A stretch of DNA of 54,919 bases from Ignavibacteriota bacterium (GCA_025358305.1 JANYJZ010000026.1:1-54919), one strand, 5' to 3'. Positions 34,047 to 43,643 are shown, counted from the first letter of the stretch. Program-made: numbers and translations. The notes: generated by a model not told the origin, from the sequence alone.

Positions 34047-35417
34047 CTACGCTTTCGCTTTCACAAGGCGGACCGCGAACGACCCGTCGATGTGGTGAAG
34101 ATGGGGGAAGGTCTCGATCCATCCTTCCTTCGTGACGACGGCGTGGTTCACGAACTGCGACGCGTCGTCGATGGTGAACTCCGGGTGGTCGGCGAGGAAC
34201 GCCCGGATGATCGAGACATTCTCTTCCGGCTCCGTCGTGCAGGTGCTGTACACCAGGACGCCCCCCGGCTTGAGGAGCCGGGCGCCGTTCTCCAGAATCG
34301 AGCGCTGAGCGCGGTTGAGGCGCGTGATGTCCTCCGGTTCGCGCTTCCATCGGATGTCGGGCTTCTTCCTGAGGACGCCGAGGCCGGAACAGGGCGCATC
34401 GACGAGGATCTTGTCGGCGGGCTCGGTCTCGAGGACGCTCGAATCGGCGATGAGCCGCTCGACGTTCTTGATGCCGAGGCGGCCGCAGCTCGTTTCGATC
34501 ATCTTCAGCTTGCTTTCGTACTTGTCGACGGCAAGGATCTGCCCCTTGTTGTTCATGAGCTCCGCGATGAATGTAGTCTTTCCGCCCGGGGCGGCGCACA
34601 TGTCGATGACCCGGTCGTTCTCCGTGGGTGCCAGGAGGATCACGGGGAGCGCGGCGCTCTCGTCCTGGATCGAGAAGAACCCGCTCTGGAAGATGTTCAT
34701 CTGGGCGATCCCGCTCAGGCTTCGCACTTTCACGAAGTAGTCGATGAACGTGGAGCCCTGGTATCCGATCTGGCTCTTGTCGAGGATGGCGAGGAACTCG
34801 CCGGGAGAGATCTTGAGCTTGTTGATACGGAGCGTCAGTCCGGGGATCTCGTTGTTCGCGATGAGGATGCGCTCGGTCTCTTCCGAGCCGAACCGTTCGA
34901 TCCAGCGCTTCACCATCCACTGGGGATGCGAGTAATAGACCGCGAGGTACTGCAAGGAGTCGTCCTCACGCTTGGGGTAGTGGATGTCGTTGATGCTGCG
35001 GATGATGTTCCGCAGGACCGCGTTGACGAGATTGCCGGACTTGTCGCCGCGGATGCGCTTGACGAACATGACCGCCTCGTTGACGGCGGCGTACTGCGGG
35101 ACGTGCGTCAGAAAGAGGATCTGGTAGAGGCCAACGCGCAGCGCATTTTTGATGTTGATCTCGGACTTGGAGAAATTGCCGTGGGTGAAGCCGTTGAGGA
35201 CCCAGTCGAGCCGCCCCTGCCAGCGCATGACGCCGTGGACGATCTCCGCGAGGAGGCCCTTGTCGATGTCCGCGATGTCCGGGGATTTGAGTTCGCTGTC
35301 GAGGAGCTTGTCGAGGTAGGAATCAGTCCGTTCCACCCTGTTGAGGATCTTCACGGCGGTCCCGCGCGGACCGCTGTAGACAGTGGTGGTGGCGATGACG
35401 GTGTCCGGCGCTGCCAC
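34047..35417 (-). CDS. rsmB: 16S rRNA m5C967 methyltransferase RsmB
   Basis: A 456-residue RsmB/Sun. Residues about 18-145 form the NusB-like RNA-binding domain (AVKILNRVERTDSYLDKLLDS); the methyltransferase domain has VIDMCAAPGGKTTFIAEL (SAM site), VDAPCSGLGVLRKKPDIRW and LVYSTCTTEPEEN with the two catalytic cysteines. GTG start one base after the stop of the upstream gene, so translation is coupled. Confidence 0.95.
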   Translation of the reverse strand: MAAPDTVIATTTVYSGPRGTAVKILNRVERTDSYLDKLLDSELKSPDIADIDKGLLAEIVHGVMRWQGRLDWVLNGFTHGNFSKSEINIKNALRVGLYQILFLTHVPQYAAVNEAVMFVKRIRGDKSGNLVNAVLRNIIRSINDIHYPKREDDSLQYLAVYYSHPQWMVKRWIERFGSEETERILIANNEIPGLTLRINKLKISPGEFLAILDKSQIGYQGSTFIDYFVKVRSLSGIAQMNIFQSGFFSIQDESAALPVILLAPTENDRVIDMCAAPGGKTTFIAELMNNKGQILAVDKYESKLKMIETSCGRLGIKNVERLIADSSVLETEPADKILVDAPCSGLGVLRKKPDIRWKREPEDITRLNRAQRSILENGARLLKPGGVLVYSTCTTEPEENVSIIRAFLADHPEFTIDDASQFVNHAVVTKEGWIETFPHLHHIDGSFAVRLVKAKA

Positions 35418-35418
35418 G

Positions 35419-36669
35419 TCAGCGCGACCCGGAGGCGGTGGCGTGGAGCTCCCGAAGGAGCGATTCGTAGGTTGCGCTCATGACGACATTGCGCCTCCCC
35501 ATGACGCGGCGCGCCGTCTCGAGGCATTTCTCGAGTTCGTAGGGGACGAAGGACCCCCGCTCTCCCCACGTGAACGACGGAACGAACTTCGGCGGCAGGT
35601 TCGCGCCGTAGATATTGCAGGAGACGCCGACGACGGTCCCGGTGTCGAACATGACGTTGATGCCGGTCTTCGAGTGATCGCCCATGGTCAGTCCGACGAA
35701 CATCTCGCCCGAATCGACCTCCGCGCCGTCGATCTCGACCTTCACCGTGCCATACGTGTTCTTCAGGTCGCTCGTGTTCGTGTCGGCGCCGAGATTCACC
35801 CAGCTGCCGAGGTACGAGTGTCCGAGGAACCCGTCATGCTGCTTGTTGGCATACGATTGGAGGATGGAAGCCTCTACCTCACCCCCCACCTTGCACTGCC
35901 TGCCGATCGACGTGCCGTGGTAGATCTTTGCACCGATCTTGATGGTCGAACCGTCGCCGATCGACGCCGGGCCTTGAATGACCGCATTCGGCATGATCGT
36001 CACGTTCTTGCCGATGATGATCGGACCGGCTTCCGCGTCGAGCACGACGCCGGGCTTCACGACCGAACCGGCGCCGATGAAAATGTTTTTGCGCCCGATG
36101 AGGGAGGCGCCGGGGTAGATCTTGCCGGCGATCTTCTTCGCCGTCTTCTTCGCGAGCAGCGCGGCGCTGCGTTCGATCTCTTCGGAGGTGAACCGGACGA
36201 GATCCCACGGATACCGTGCGATCCGGCAGGTTATTTGCGTTGCGGGGAGACGATGTGCCGCGCTCTCATTGAGGAGGCCGCCGGCGAACAGGTCCGGCAT
36301 CTCGGCGAGCGTCTCCCGGTCGAGGACCATCGCGGCGATCGTTCCGCTCTCTACAAAGACCATCGGCGAAGAAGGGCTCCGTCGAATGGACCCGGCGAAC
36401 CGTTCGTCAGCGACCACCCGTGCATTGACAAAGAGCGACGGCCCGGACGGCAGGGTGTTCACGTCGACGCCGGGGTGGTCTTCCATGGTAAGAGGGGCGA
36501 TCCCGGACCGGACGAAGAGCGAAACATCGGCGCTTTTCATGATCCGGCGGGTGGTGTCCATCAGGGTGCCCGTTCCGCACGAAAGATCGGACACGGGGCG
36601 CAGAGAGACGAGCGGGAAAAAATTCTTGTAGAGCGAGTCTTCGAAGATACAAAGGTGCATAGGTCTCAT
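35419..36669 (-). CDS. GlmU-like sugar nucleotidyltransferase/acyltransferase (Bacteroidota type)
   Basis: A 416-residue protein of the alternative bacterial GlmU family. The N-terminal region is a degenerate nucleotidyltransferase fold; from about residue 190 there is a left-handed beta-helix of hexapeptide repeats (GKNVTIMPNAVIQGPASIGDGSTI), then HSYLGSWVNLGADTNTSDLKNTYG and GLTMGDHSKTGINVMFDTGTVVG, as in the acetyltransferase part of GlmU. It probably contributes UDP-GlcNAc or a related sugar nucleotide. A later in-frame ATG at 36660 could be used. Confidence 0.83.
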   Translation of the reverse strand: MRPMHLCIFEDSLYKNFFPLVSLRPVSDLSCGTGTLMDTTRRIMKSADVSLFVRSGIAPLTMEDHPGVDVNTLPSGPSLFVNARVVADERFAGSIRRSPSSPMVFVESGTIAAMVLDRETLAEMPDLFAGGLLNESAAHRLPATQITCRIARYPWDLVRFTSEEIERSAALLAKKTAKKIAGKIYPGASLIGRKNIFIGAGSVVKPGVVLDAEAGPIIIGKNVTIMPNAVIQGPASIGDGSTIKIGAKIYHGTSIGRQCKVGGEVEASILQSYANKQHDGFLGHSYLGSWVNLGADTNTSDLKNTYGTVKVEIDGAEVDSGEMFVGLTMGDHSKTGINVMFDTGTVVGVSCNIYGANLPPKFVPSFTWGERGSFVPYELEKCLETARRVMGRRNVVMSATYESLLRELHATASGSR

Positions 36670-36675
36670 GGTAGC

Positions 36676-36711
36676 AAAAAACGGAATCCCGAGAGTTCAG
36701 AATTCCGTTTT
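36676..36711 (-). terminator. Intrinsic terminator of rpmE
   Basis: Read on the minus strand, AAAACGGAATT pairs with ATTCCGTTTTTT around a 13-base loop, ending in six T. It lies 24 bp after the rpmE stop and just before the GlmU-like gene. This is the best intrinsic terminator in the window. Confidence 0.85.
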
Positions 36712-36734
36712 CGTGCGATAGAAAAATGAATAGG

Positions 36735-36962
36735 CTACGCCGTTGTTTTCACTTCTTCCTGGGGCTTCTTTGCGTACTTCTTGTTGAACCGTTCCACGCG
36801 GCCGGCGGAATCAACAAGCTTCTGTTTCCCGGTGAAGAACGGATGGCACTGGGAACAGATTTCGACCTTTATATTGCCCCCGGTTGAGCGTGTCTCAAAC
36901 GTGGTGCCGCAGATACAGGTGACTGTAGTCCGCTTATATGCAGGATGGATGCCTTCTTTCAT
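36735..36962 (-). CDS. rpmE: 50S ribosomal protein L31 (zinc-binding form)
   Basis: A 75-residue L31. C16, C18, C36 and C39 (TCICG and ICSQCHPF) form the zinc site of the C+ type; [10 protein letters not shown] is the usual start. I chose ATG 36962 (site CTGGAG) because a longer frame reaching 37001 would run into the promoter. It stands alone with its own promoter and terminator. Confidence 0.96.
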   Translation of the reverse strand: MKEGIHPAYKRTTVTCICGTTFETRSTGGNIKVEICSQCHPFFTGKQKLVDSAGRVERFNKKYAKKPQEEVKTTA

Positions 36963-37000
36963 CGTAAATCTCCAGTTTCTCGAGGGGGGAATAAGTTTCA

Positions 37001-37031
37001 ATAATATACGAAGAATCCTTCAAATTCGCAA
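37001..37031 (-). promoter_or_regulatory. rpmE promoter, TTG-N20-TATATTAT
   Basis: Minus strand: TTG (37031-37029), 20-base spacer, TATATTAT (37008-37001). Predicted leader about 34 nt to ATG 36962. Confidence 0.7.
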
Positions 37032-37080
37032 GAAGCAAGAGTGCCCGATACCGGATGCCCGATACCGGAGTGGCCGAGGT

Positions 37081-37626
37081 TCAGTTCGCCCGCCCGATCC
37101 AGTAGCCGTTTTCGAACGCCTGCTTCCATTTCTCTGCCTTCTCGGCCGCCTCTCCGGGTGCTTCATAGCCCCCGAAGGCAACCCGGTGCCACCCCCCGGC
37201 GTCAGAGACGAACGACGTGAAACCGGCCGCGACCCAACGGGAGACCTCTTCCTCCGCGTCCTGGCGCACCCTGTACGAACTGATGTAGACCGCATATCGG
37301 TGCACCTCGGGCTGAGCGCCTCCGGGTCCTTCCGGCCCTTTTCTCGCAGATGTATCGGGAGCCGCCGCCACCGCAGGGGGCGTCTTCCACGGATCGGCAA
37401 GACCGGTTGTCGGCGCGCTCTCCGCCGGCGCCTTGCCGGAGAACATTCCCGGCCGAATGATGTGGTACTTGAAAAGGAGGAATACCCCGGACGCGAGGAT
37501 CGCCACCAGGAGGATCAAAAGGGTCGTATTGGTGAAGATGGGCCCTTTCCCCTCAGGCGAGTGCTTGATCGGAGTGGTCCCCTGTTCCCCTTGATCCGGA
37601 TCTTCGTTATTGATATTGAGCCGCAT
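37081..37626 (-). CDS. SPOR-domain membrane protein
   Basis: A 181-residue protein. A short cytoplasmic N terminus is followed by one transmembrane helix (about 32-53, TLLILLVAILASGVFLLF), a Pro/Ala-rich linker, and a SPOR domain from about 108 (RYAVYISSYRVRQDAEEEVSRW, then WHRVAFGGY). SPOR domains bind denuded glycan strands of peptidoglycan at the division site. It has a consensus promoter and is transcribed alone. Confidence 0.87.
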   Translation of the reverse strand: MRLNINNEDPDQGEQGTTPIKHSPEGKGPIFTNTTLLILLVAILASGVFLLFKYHIIRPGMFSGKAPAESAPTTGLADPWKTPPAVAAAPDTSARKGPEGPGGAQPEVHRYAVYISSYRVRQDAEEEVSRWVAAGFTSFVSDAGGWHRVAFGGYEAPGEAAEKAEKWKQAFENGYWIGRAN

Positions 37627-37653
37627 TGTACCTTTTCTTCATTTCTGTCGGAC

Positions 37654-37684
37654 CAAATGTACAATATCAATGATACAGTGTCAA
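37654..37684 (-). promoter_or_regulatory. SPOR gene promoter, TTG-N20-TACATTTG
   Basis: Minus strand: TTG (37684-37682), 20-base spacer, TACATTTG (37661-37654), a perfect TAnnTTTG. Predicted leader about 23 nt. Confidence 0.75.
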
Positions 37685-37701
37685 GAAAATTATATCAGCG
37701 G

Positions 37702-38508
37702 TCACACAAACGCCGTTGAAGCGAGGAACGCCAGGATCGCCCCTGCGAGGTTGCAAAAGAGGTTCACCAGGTCGTTCGTGAGCCAACGAGCACCATGGTC
37801 ATAGCGTGCCTTTTTCGCGCAGTGAAGCGTCCGCTCCGTCATCGATCCGCAGGACGCACAACGGTACTGCACTTGCCACATCGCGCCGAGGAAACTGTCG
37901 GCGAAGCTCCCGGCGATCCCGGCGCCCGTTATGACGAGCAATGTCCGTACCACCGCCCCGTCGAACCAGAACGAGCCGCAGAGTGCGACGAGGGCCGCCC
38001 CGACCGCCCCTCCCGCAACGCCGCCAAAGGAGACGGCGCCGGAAACCCCTGCTTCAACGCGCTCAAGCGTCGTCACCAGGACCGGACGCCCCTGTGAGAG
38101 CATACCGAGTTCCGTTCCCCAGGTATCGGCTGTCGCGGCCGCAAGCGAGCCGAGATATGCGGCATACCATCCGGTTCCCGGTTGCCAATGCCAGAAAAGG
38201 ATCAGCACGCCGCCCACGCCGCCGTTCGCAAGGACCTGCAGTGCGTCGCGTTCGCTCCCTTTTTCAAATGCGCTGCGGGACGAAGGCCGGACGCGGTCCT
38301 TGATGCGCGACAGGATGCTGGAGGAGAGGAAGAAGAAAAGGATCGGCGTGAGCCACTGCCATCCTCCGAACCCGAAGAGGAAAACGGCCAGGAGACCTGC
38401 GGCAGCGGAGCCGCCCGACGAGAGAAAACGGAGCGACCGGGAAAGAATGGCGGCAAAAAGGCCGAGGACGAGCGCGGGGATCAATCGAGGGCCCAGGGAC
38501 GGATCCAT
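37702..38508 (-). CDS. DUF92 membrane protein (VTE6/phytyl-phosphate kinase-like)
   Basis: A 268-residue integral membrane protein with about seven hydrophobic segments. DUF92 signatures are RKGSERDALQVLANGGV-like FEKGSERDALQVLANGGVGG, ATADTWGTELG and SFADSFLGAMWQ, which resemble CDP-type kinase motifs. Plant relatives phosphorylate phytyl phosphate; bacterial substrate is unknown, perhaps a prenyl phosphate. It follows the anti-sigma gene by 9 bp, at the end of the long minus-strand run. Confidence 0.85.
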   Translation of the reverse strand: MDPSLGPRLIPALVLGLFAAILSRSLRFLSSGGSAAAGLLAVFLFGFGGWQWLTPILFFFLSSSILSRIKDRVRPSSRSAFEKGSERDALQVLANGGVGGVLILFWHWQPGTGWYAAYLGSLAAATADTWGTELGMLSQGRPVLVTTLERVEAGVSGAVSFGGVAGGAVGAALVALCGSFWFDGAVVRTLLVITGAGIAGSFADSFLGAMWQVQYRCASCGSMTERTLHCAKKARYDHGARWLTNDLVNLFCNLAGAILAFLASTAFV

Positions 38509-38517
38509 CCAGATCTC

Positions 38518-39312
38518 TTACTCGATCGGCCGTTTCTTCTTCTGGAGCCGTTCGTTCACCCGGCGCTGTTCTTGCGACCGAAGGGAATCGCGCGCAAGAC
38601 TGTCGACCCGTGCGGCGCTGTCCGTGATCATCGTGACCGAGGACTCGAAAGCGTTCGGGAGAGGCGCGACTGCCGATTTCAGCATGGGGGCCGATGACGG
38701 GAGGACGCTGCGCAAGGGGGTTTGGGCGGGATGGATCGGCGCGCTCTCGTTCATTTGCTCCCTCACCTCGTTTTGCGGTGCGGCGACCGCAGGGGCGGCG
38801 ATCTTATCGTCGCGCGTCGCTGCGGGTGTCTGCCCTTCATTCGCGGGAGAGGCCTGGTCCAGGGAGCGGCCGCTCTGCACGGGACCAGGGGCGGCATTCT
38901 GGGGAGGGGACTCCTTCACAGCGCCTCCCGAGGGGACCGGGGAAGCGACCTCCGGGGCGGCCTTCTTGCGAGCAGCGGGTGATCCCTCGACGCCCGGCGG
39001 GTGTGTCGAAGGGCTGCCACTGGAGGGTGCATTGCGTTCGGGCGTCAGCGTACTCTCCCTGATGACGGGCGTTCCGGCGATCCGGAAGAACACGATGTAG
39101 GAGACGATCGTGACGACAAAAAGAGCGAGGACAGGATACGCCAGGGCGGGAAGACCGAACCGTCGCGGCGATGCGGGGGACGGCTTTTCCTTTTGAAGGC
39201 TGCGCTGCAGACGCAATTCAAAATCAGGCGCGGCCTCCACCTTGGGAAGGTCCTTGAGGATCTTCCGAATGTGGGGGTGTTCGTCGGGTTCGTGCTTTCC
39301 GGTGTCGCTCAT
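38518..39312 (-). CDS. Putative membrane anti-sigma factor
   Basis: A 264-residue protein 9 bp downstream of an ECF sigma gene. A cytoplasmic N-terminal part (HPHIRKILKDLPKVEAAPDFELRLQRSLQ) precedes one transmembrane helix at about 53-72 and a long Ala/Pro/Ser-rich extracytoplasmic part. The zinc anti-sigma motif HxxxCxxC is absent, so the sigma-binding domain is of another kind. Role inferred mainly from gene order and topology. Confidence 0.65.
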   Translation of the reverse strand: MSDTGKHEPDEHPHIRKILKDLPKVEAAPDFELRLQRSLQKEKPSPASPRRFGLPALAYPVLALFVVTIVSYIVFFRIAGTPVIRESTLTPERNAPSSGSPSTHPPGVEGSPAARKKAAPEVASPVPSGGAVKESPPQNAAPGPVQSGRSLDQASPANEGQTPAATRDDKIAAPAVAAPQNEVREQMNESAPIHPAQTPLRSVLPSSAPMLKSAVAPLPNAFESSVTMITDSAARVDSLARDSLRSQEQRRVNERLQKKKRPIE

Positions 39313-39321
39313 ATATGCCGC

Positions 39322-39909
39322 CTATTCATGGACCAGATCCTTCAAAAGCTCCTGGAGCTGTGATCGCCCCCGGTTAAGACGGGATTTCAGCGTCCCCATG
39401 TTCATTCCGGTAATGGCACAGATCTCATCATACGAGAGCTCCTGTATGTCACTGAGTATCACCGCTTCCCTGAATTGTTCCGGCAAGGCGCTCAAGGCCC
39501 GCTGAATGATGTCATGGTTGAGGGCGGCCTCCGCGAGGCGGTCCGCCGGATAACGGTCATCGCGGATCTCATACTCCCTTTGCGATTCATCCTGCTTGCC
39601 GCGGTTGAGAGAAAAGATGGTCTGTTTGCTCCTGTTCCGGAGCTGCGTCTTGGCAAGGTTCGTGGCGATCGTGTAGATCCAGGTAGAGAACTTTGCGATC
39701 GGCCGGTATAACTGCTTCTTCTGGTAGAGCCGAATGAACGTCTCCTGGACCACATCATCGGCCTGGTCATAGTCCCCGAGATACCGAAATACGAAGTTGA
39801 TCAGGGGGTGCTTATACCGTCCGACCAGGACATTGAACGCCTCGATCCGGCCTTCCTGGAAAGCCTTGATCAGTTCCTCGTCCGATGGAGTGTGCGTCGA
39901 TTGTGCCAT
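39322..39909 (-). CDS. ECF RNA polymerase sigma factor (RpoE-like)
   Basis: A 195-residue ECF sigma. Region 2 is at about 20-90 (RYKHPLINFVFRYLGDYDQADDVVQETFIRLY), and region 4 at about 133-185 (ALSALPEQFREAVILSDIQELSYDEICAITGMNMGTLKSRLNRGR). It would direct polymerase to a stress regulon released by its anti-sigma partner, encoded next. I chose ATG 39909 because sigma region homology starts there; the frame is open to 39969. Confidence 0.93.
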   Translation of the reverse strand: MAQSTHTPSDEELIKAFQEGRIEAFNVLVGRYKHPLINFVFRYLGDYDQADDVVQETFIRLYQKKQLYRPIAKFSTWIYTIATNLAKTQLRNRSKQTIFSLNRGKQDESQREYEIRDDRYPADRLAEAALNHDIIQRALSALPEQFREAVILSDIQELSYDEICAITGMNMGTLKSRLNRGRSQLQELLKDLVHE

Positions 39910-40015
39910 CAGGCTATTGATTGTACTCGCGTAAAGGAAGTATTGTTCCCGTCGCACCGGAGGTGCCAACGCGCCTCAAAACAGGCCCATTCGACGCTGA
40001 GGAATGCGTTACGTA

Positions 40016-41053
40016 TCACAGGGCCGCCTGCGGGGACGCTGCAGCCGTGATCGCATAGAGAAGCGACGTCATGAGGGCGCTTGGGTCGGGCGACGAGGTC
40101 TTCATACTCAGGTCCGCGTCGCGCAAGAGTCCAAAGCAGCGCTCCACGTCCGCCGGAGTGAAGCGCACCGAAGCCGTCCGGTACTCATTGAGGAAGAACT
40201 TAGGGGCGCCGAGAGCGCCGGCGAGCTCCTCTTCCGATCGGTAGCGTGAGGCGAGTTCCGGCAGAAGCCAGAGTTTCTGAAAATACTTGGTGAGGGCGAC
40301 GATCGCGTAGATGGGGCTCTCCCCCGCCTCCATCATTCGCTGTCCGATCTCGAGGCTTCGGGCGGTGTCGCGCAGTCCGACCGTGCGCTGAAGTTCGTAG
40401 ACATTCCAGAGCTTCGACATGCCCACGACCTGGTTCACGTCGTCGACGGTGATCTCGCTTTTCTCCCCGACGTAGATGAAGAGCTTGTCGATCTCGTTCT
40501 GGATCTCCCGCAAGGACCGGCTCACATACCCCTGCATGGCCTGGCACGCCTCCGGCGACGCCCGTTTGCCGAGTTTTCGGATCCGCTGAGCGATCCAGGG
40601 CGCGATCTGGTTGTCGTAGAGCGGGGCGCAATTGACGACGACGGCCTGGGAGCGAAGCGTTTTATTCACCTTCAGCCGGAAATCGAGCTTCGCCGCGCAG
40701 CAGAGCGCAAGGATCGTGCTTTCCACAGGACGCTCGAAGACGCCGGTGAGAAGTTCCTTGTTGGGTAGCTTGTCGAAGCTTCTGACGATGACCACCCTCC
40801 GGTCCCCCATCATCGGATACGCAAGGACAAGGGAGGCGATCGCCTTCGCATCGAGCTCCGTCCCGGAGACGACATCCAGGTTAAAGCCCCGGGTGGACGT
40901 CTCCACGGCTTGCGCGACGAGGAGGTCAGAGAGCTCGTCGATGAGAAAGTCTTCCTCGCCGTAGAAGAGGTAGATCTTGGCGAACTTCCTCTCCTTCAGC
41001 GACTCGGCGGCCGCTTCGACCGATATGCCGGAATCTTCAGATTTTCGTGCCAC
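40016..41053 (-). CDS. holA: DNA polymerase III delta subunit
   Basis: A 345-residue HolA, part of the clamp loader. It opens KIYLFYGEEDFLIDELSDLL near residue 25, then an AAA+ fold lacking Walker A, with IVRSFDKLPNKELL and the three-helix C-terminal part (NEYRTASVRFTPADVERCFGLLRDADLSMK). I chose GTG 41053 since the frame upstream to 41125 encodes non-family residues. Confidence 0.92.
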   Translation of the reverse strand: MARKSEDSGISVEAAAESLKERKFAKIYLFYGEEDFLIDELSDLLVAQAVETSTRGFNLDVVSGTELDAKAIASLVLAYPMMGDRRVVIVRSFDKLPNKELLTGVFERPVESTILALCCAAKLDFRLKVNKTLRSQAVVVNCAPLYDNQIAPWIAQRIRKLGKRASPEACQAMQGYVSRSLREIQNEIDKLFIYVGEKSEITVDDVNQVVGMSKLWNVYELQRTVGLRDTARSLEIGQRMMEAGESPIYAIVALTKYFQKLWLLPELASRYRSEEELAGALGAPKFFLNEYRTASVRFTPADVERCFGLLRDADLSMKTSSPDPSALMTSLLYAITAAASPQAAL

Positions 41054-41148
41054 GATCCGTATGCCTTTAAAGAAGGGACACACGGGGACGGCGGGCCGCT
41101 CGAGCCGATGGCCCGCCTCGCCCACGTGTCGTGTTCAGTTCCATCCGC

Positions 41149-41169
41149 GCGCCCCCATGTCTGGGGCGC
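41149..41169 (-). terminator. GC hairpin after the cyclophilin gene
   Basis: A 7-bp all-GC stem (GCGCCCC with GGGGCGC) and 7-base loop lies 3 bp beyond the cyclophilin stop. No T-run; it may be a weak terminator or an RNA stabiliser between that gene and holA. A second larger GC hairpin lies in 41070-41130. Confidence 0.4.
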
Positions 41170-41172
41170 CCG

Positions 41173-41844
41173 TTATTTGTGATCTGCCGCCTTCGGAGGT
41201 GCCGGCGCCGTCTTCTCGCCCTTGACGTAGACCTTCTTCATGACAACATCCGTCGCCGGCTTGTCTCCCGGCTTCTTCGTTGCGACCTTCCCGATGGCCT
41301 TCACCACATCCATGCCGCCGACGACCTCGCCAAAGATGGTATGCTTGCCGTTGAGCCATGACGTCGGAACGAGGGTGATGAAGAACTGGCTGCCATTCGT
41401 TCCATGGCCGTCCGCCGTCTTGCCGGCGTTCGCCATCGCGAGGATTCCCGCTTTGTCGAACTTCAGGTTCTCGCTGATCTCGTCGTCGAACTTCGCGCCG
41501 TAGATGCTCTCTCCCGCCATGCCGGTGCCGGTCGGATCGCCGCCCTGGATCATGAAGTTCTCGATGACGCGATGGAAGATGAGACCGTTGTAGTATCCCT
41601 TCTTCGCGTGTTGCACAAAGTTCTCGACGGTCCTGGGTGCTTCTTTGCGGTACATCTCGAGTTCGATCGTCCCCATGGATGTCTCCATGACCACGATCTC
41701 CTTGCCTTTCGTTTCGCTCATTGCTGGTTTCTCCGTGGTGGATTTGTCACTTGTTTTCTTTGCTTCCTTCTCCTGCGCCATGGCCGTGCAGACAAGCAGC
41801 ATGAGGACGACGACGTAGGAGAGGTGTTGCGTGAGCTGTTTCAT
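41173..41844 (-). CDS. Exported peptidyl-prolyl cis-trans isomerase (cyclophilin)
   Basis: A 223-residue cyclophilin with an N-terminal signal peptide ([15 protein letters not shown]). The core has [30 protein letters not shown] with the catalytic Arg, then [27 protein letters not shown]. It speeds prolyl isomerisation in proteins of the cell envelope. ATG 41844 follows GAGGAG; a GTG 6 bp upstream is also in frame. Confidence 0.93.
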   Translation of the reverse strand: MKQLTQHLSYVVVLMLLVCTAMAQEKEAKKTSDKSTTEKPAMSETKGKEIVVMETSMGTIELEMYRKEAPRTVENFVQHAKKGYYNGLIFHRVIENFMIQGGDPTGTGMAGESIYGAKFDDEISENLKFDKAGILAMANAGKTADGHGTNGSQFFITLVPTSWLNGKHTIFGEVVGGMDVVKAIGKVATKKPGDKPATDVVMKKVYVKGEKTAPAPPKAADHK

Positions 41845-41917
41845 AGACACTCCTCTGATGATGATTGTGATTGTGAATGATGATGATGAACAAATACCGA
41901 TGTACGTACCGCTCGGC

Positions 41918-42946
41918 CTACTCGCCGGCGGTCCCCTTGACGGGATCCTGCCGCATCACCTCCGACATATGGAGGCGGTCGCGCAGGAAGTAAAAGATGC
42001 CTACGAGCGTGACGCTGATGAAGCCGACCGCGTGCGTCACCGTCGCATAGCTCTTCGCCAATTCATCGTCAACGCCATAGAGCTTCGTCAGCGTCTGGAT
42101 CGTGAAATAATGGTACGGCCCGGTCCCGCCAGGCGTCGGGATGACGATCCCGATGCTCGAGATGGCCTGCACGACCATGGCGGCGCCCATGCCGAGGGAA
42201 TACCTCTCCGTCAGCCCGAACGCGTAGAACGGAAGATACATCATCACGATGTAGAGCCCCCATACGATGACGCTCAGGATGCCGATCGTGAAGTAGTTCT
42301 TCGGCTCCTTGAGGAACAGAAATCCATCGAGGAACGAGTGCGCGATATGTTCGACGAGCTGCGCCTTCCGCGCGGAAAGGCGGCGCGTGACGGACCCGAG
42401 GATCTTCATGACGATATCTCGGCGCACCATGAGGAACGCGAAGCCCGCCAGGAACACCAACGTAACGCCGGTGATCCAGAGGCCGGCTTCCTCGAGCCAG
42501 GGGAACGCCTGGGTGAGCGGTCCGGTGTAGACAAGCGGGATGAGCGCAATGACGAACATGAACGAGACAATGTCAAAGATCCGCTCCACGAACACGGTAC
42601 CGAACGCCGTGCCGCGGGGAACCCCTTCGAGCTTGTTGATCGCGTAGGGCCGGACCAGCTCCCCCGCCCGGGCCGGCAGGATGTTATTCATCATGTATCC
42701 GACCATGAGGGCGGAGAAGAGATTCCGGAACCGGAGATCCTGCTTCACCGGCCGCAGGAGGTACTCCCAGCGCCAGGCGCGGAAGAGGTGCGAGAGCATG
42801 AGCGGCGGCAGCATCGCCAGGACCCACCAGTAATTAGCACTGCGCAGGGTGACCCAAAGCTGGACGAAGTCCGTGCCCTTGAACGCGAAATAGAGGAACA
42901 AGAGCGTCAGGAACACGCTCAGGACGTACTTGGCGGTATTCTTCAT
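41918..42946 (-). CDS. Lysylphosphatidylglycerol synthase-like membrane protein (UPF0104, flippase-like)
   Basis: A 342-residue polytopic membrane protein with about eight helices. The family marks are [14 protein letters not shown] and the [21 protein letters not shown] segment, then [11 protein letters not shown] and [13 protein letters not shown]. The family includes the flippase part of MprF and proteins thought to move lipid-linked molecules. No aminoacyltransferase domain is present. I chose ATG 42946; a GTG at 42958 is also possible. It follows lolA by 46 bp. Confidence 0.85.
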   Translation of the reverse strand: MKNTAKYVLSVFLTLLFLYFAFKGTDFVQLWVTLRSANYWWVLAMLPPLMLSHLFRAWRWEYLLRPVKQDLRFRNLFSALMVGYMMNNILPARAGELVRPYAINKLEGVPRGTAFGTVFVERIFDIVSFMFVIALIPLVYTGPLTQAFPWLEEAGLWITGVTLVFLAGFAFLMVRRDIVMKILGSVTRRLSARKAQLVEHIAHSFLDGFLFLKEPKNYFTIGILSVIVWGLYIVMMYLPFYAFGLTERYSLGMGAAMVVQAISSIGIVIPTPGGTGPYHYFTIQTLTKLYGVDDELAKSYATVTHAVGFISVTLVGIFYFLRDRLHMSEVMRQDPVKGTAGE

Positions 42947-42992
42947 CGTCTGGTTCACGCAATGCGTATCGGACGCTGGGCCTGAGGTCGTC

Positions 42993-43643
42993 TCACCGGA
43001 GATCGATGACCTCTGCTTTCGGCGGAGGAACGAACTCAAACCGGGAGTCGGCCACCCCTGAGTTCAAGAGGACCTCGTCGAGTTCGTACGTCACCGTATT
43101 TTCGCTCGCGTCGAATACCTGGATCTTCCGCATGAGCGCGCCGTCATCGTCCACCCAAATCTTCATCCACCGGACGGCGTTTCGTTTCGTCTTCGGCGTC
43201 AACTTCAGGATGGTCGTGTCGTGCTTTCGGTACAGCTCTTTCCCGACGATCGCCGCGATATAGTTCTCCGGAACATTCACCAGGACCTTGTCGGGGGAGA
43301 ACACCTTCGGATCTTCATGAGACACGTTGATGATGACCTGGTTGTTCGGACGGGAGTACGACCAGAGACTCTTCCCATCGGTGACGACGGTCTGATCCTC
43401 GAGTTCGATGCGGTACTTATTCCCCTTCTTCATGATGAACGTGCCCTTGAACGCACTTTCCGACTGCGTGACGCCGAAGACCACATGCTGGGAGAAGGTC
43501 ACCGTCGCGTCGACGACGGATCGGTACCGGTCCTGAAGGCGCGCCAGGAGGTCCTGCGCGTCGTCCCCGGCGACGGCCGGGAGATGAAGAAACACAAGGC
43601 AGGCGCAGAAGATCGCCAAGACGACCGTACGGGAGGCGTTCAT
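42993..43643 (-). CDS. lolA: Outer-membrane lipoprotein carrier LolA-like protein
   Basis: A 216-residue periplasmic protein with a signal peptide (VVLAIFCACLVFLHLPAVAG). The LolA fold is suggested by LLARLQDRYRSVVDATVTFSQHV, FKGTFIMKKGNKYRIEL, VVTDGKSLWSYSRPNNQVI and VWVDDDG-like KIWVDDDGALMRKIQ. It would ferry lipoproteins across the periplasm. Start overlaps the ftsK stop (ATGA), so the two are coupled, an order also seen in other bacteria. Confidence 0.88.
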   Translation of the reverse strand: MNASRTVVLAIFCACLVFLHLPAVAGDDAQDLLARLQDRYRSVVDATVTFSQHVVFGVTQSESAFKGTFIMKKGNKYRIELEDQTVVTDGKSLWSYSRPNNQVIINVSHEDPKVFSPDKVLVNVPENYIAAIVGKELYRKHDTTILKLTPKTKRNAVRWMKIWVDDDGALMRKIQVFDASENTVTYELDEVLLNSGVADSRFEFVPPPKAEVIDLR

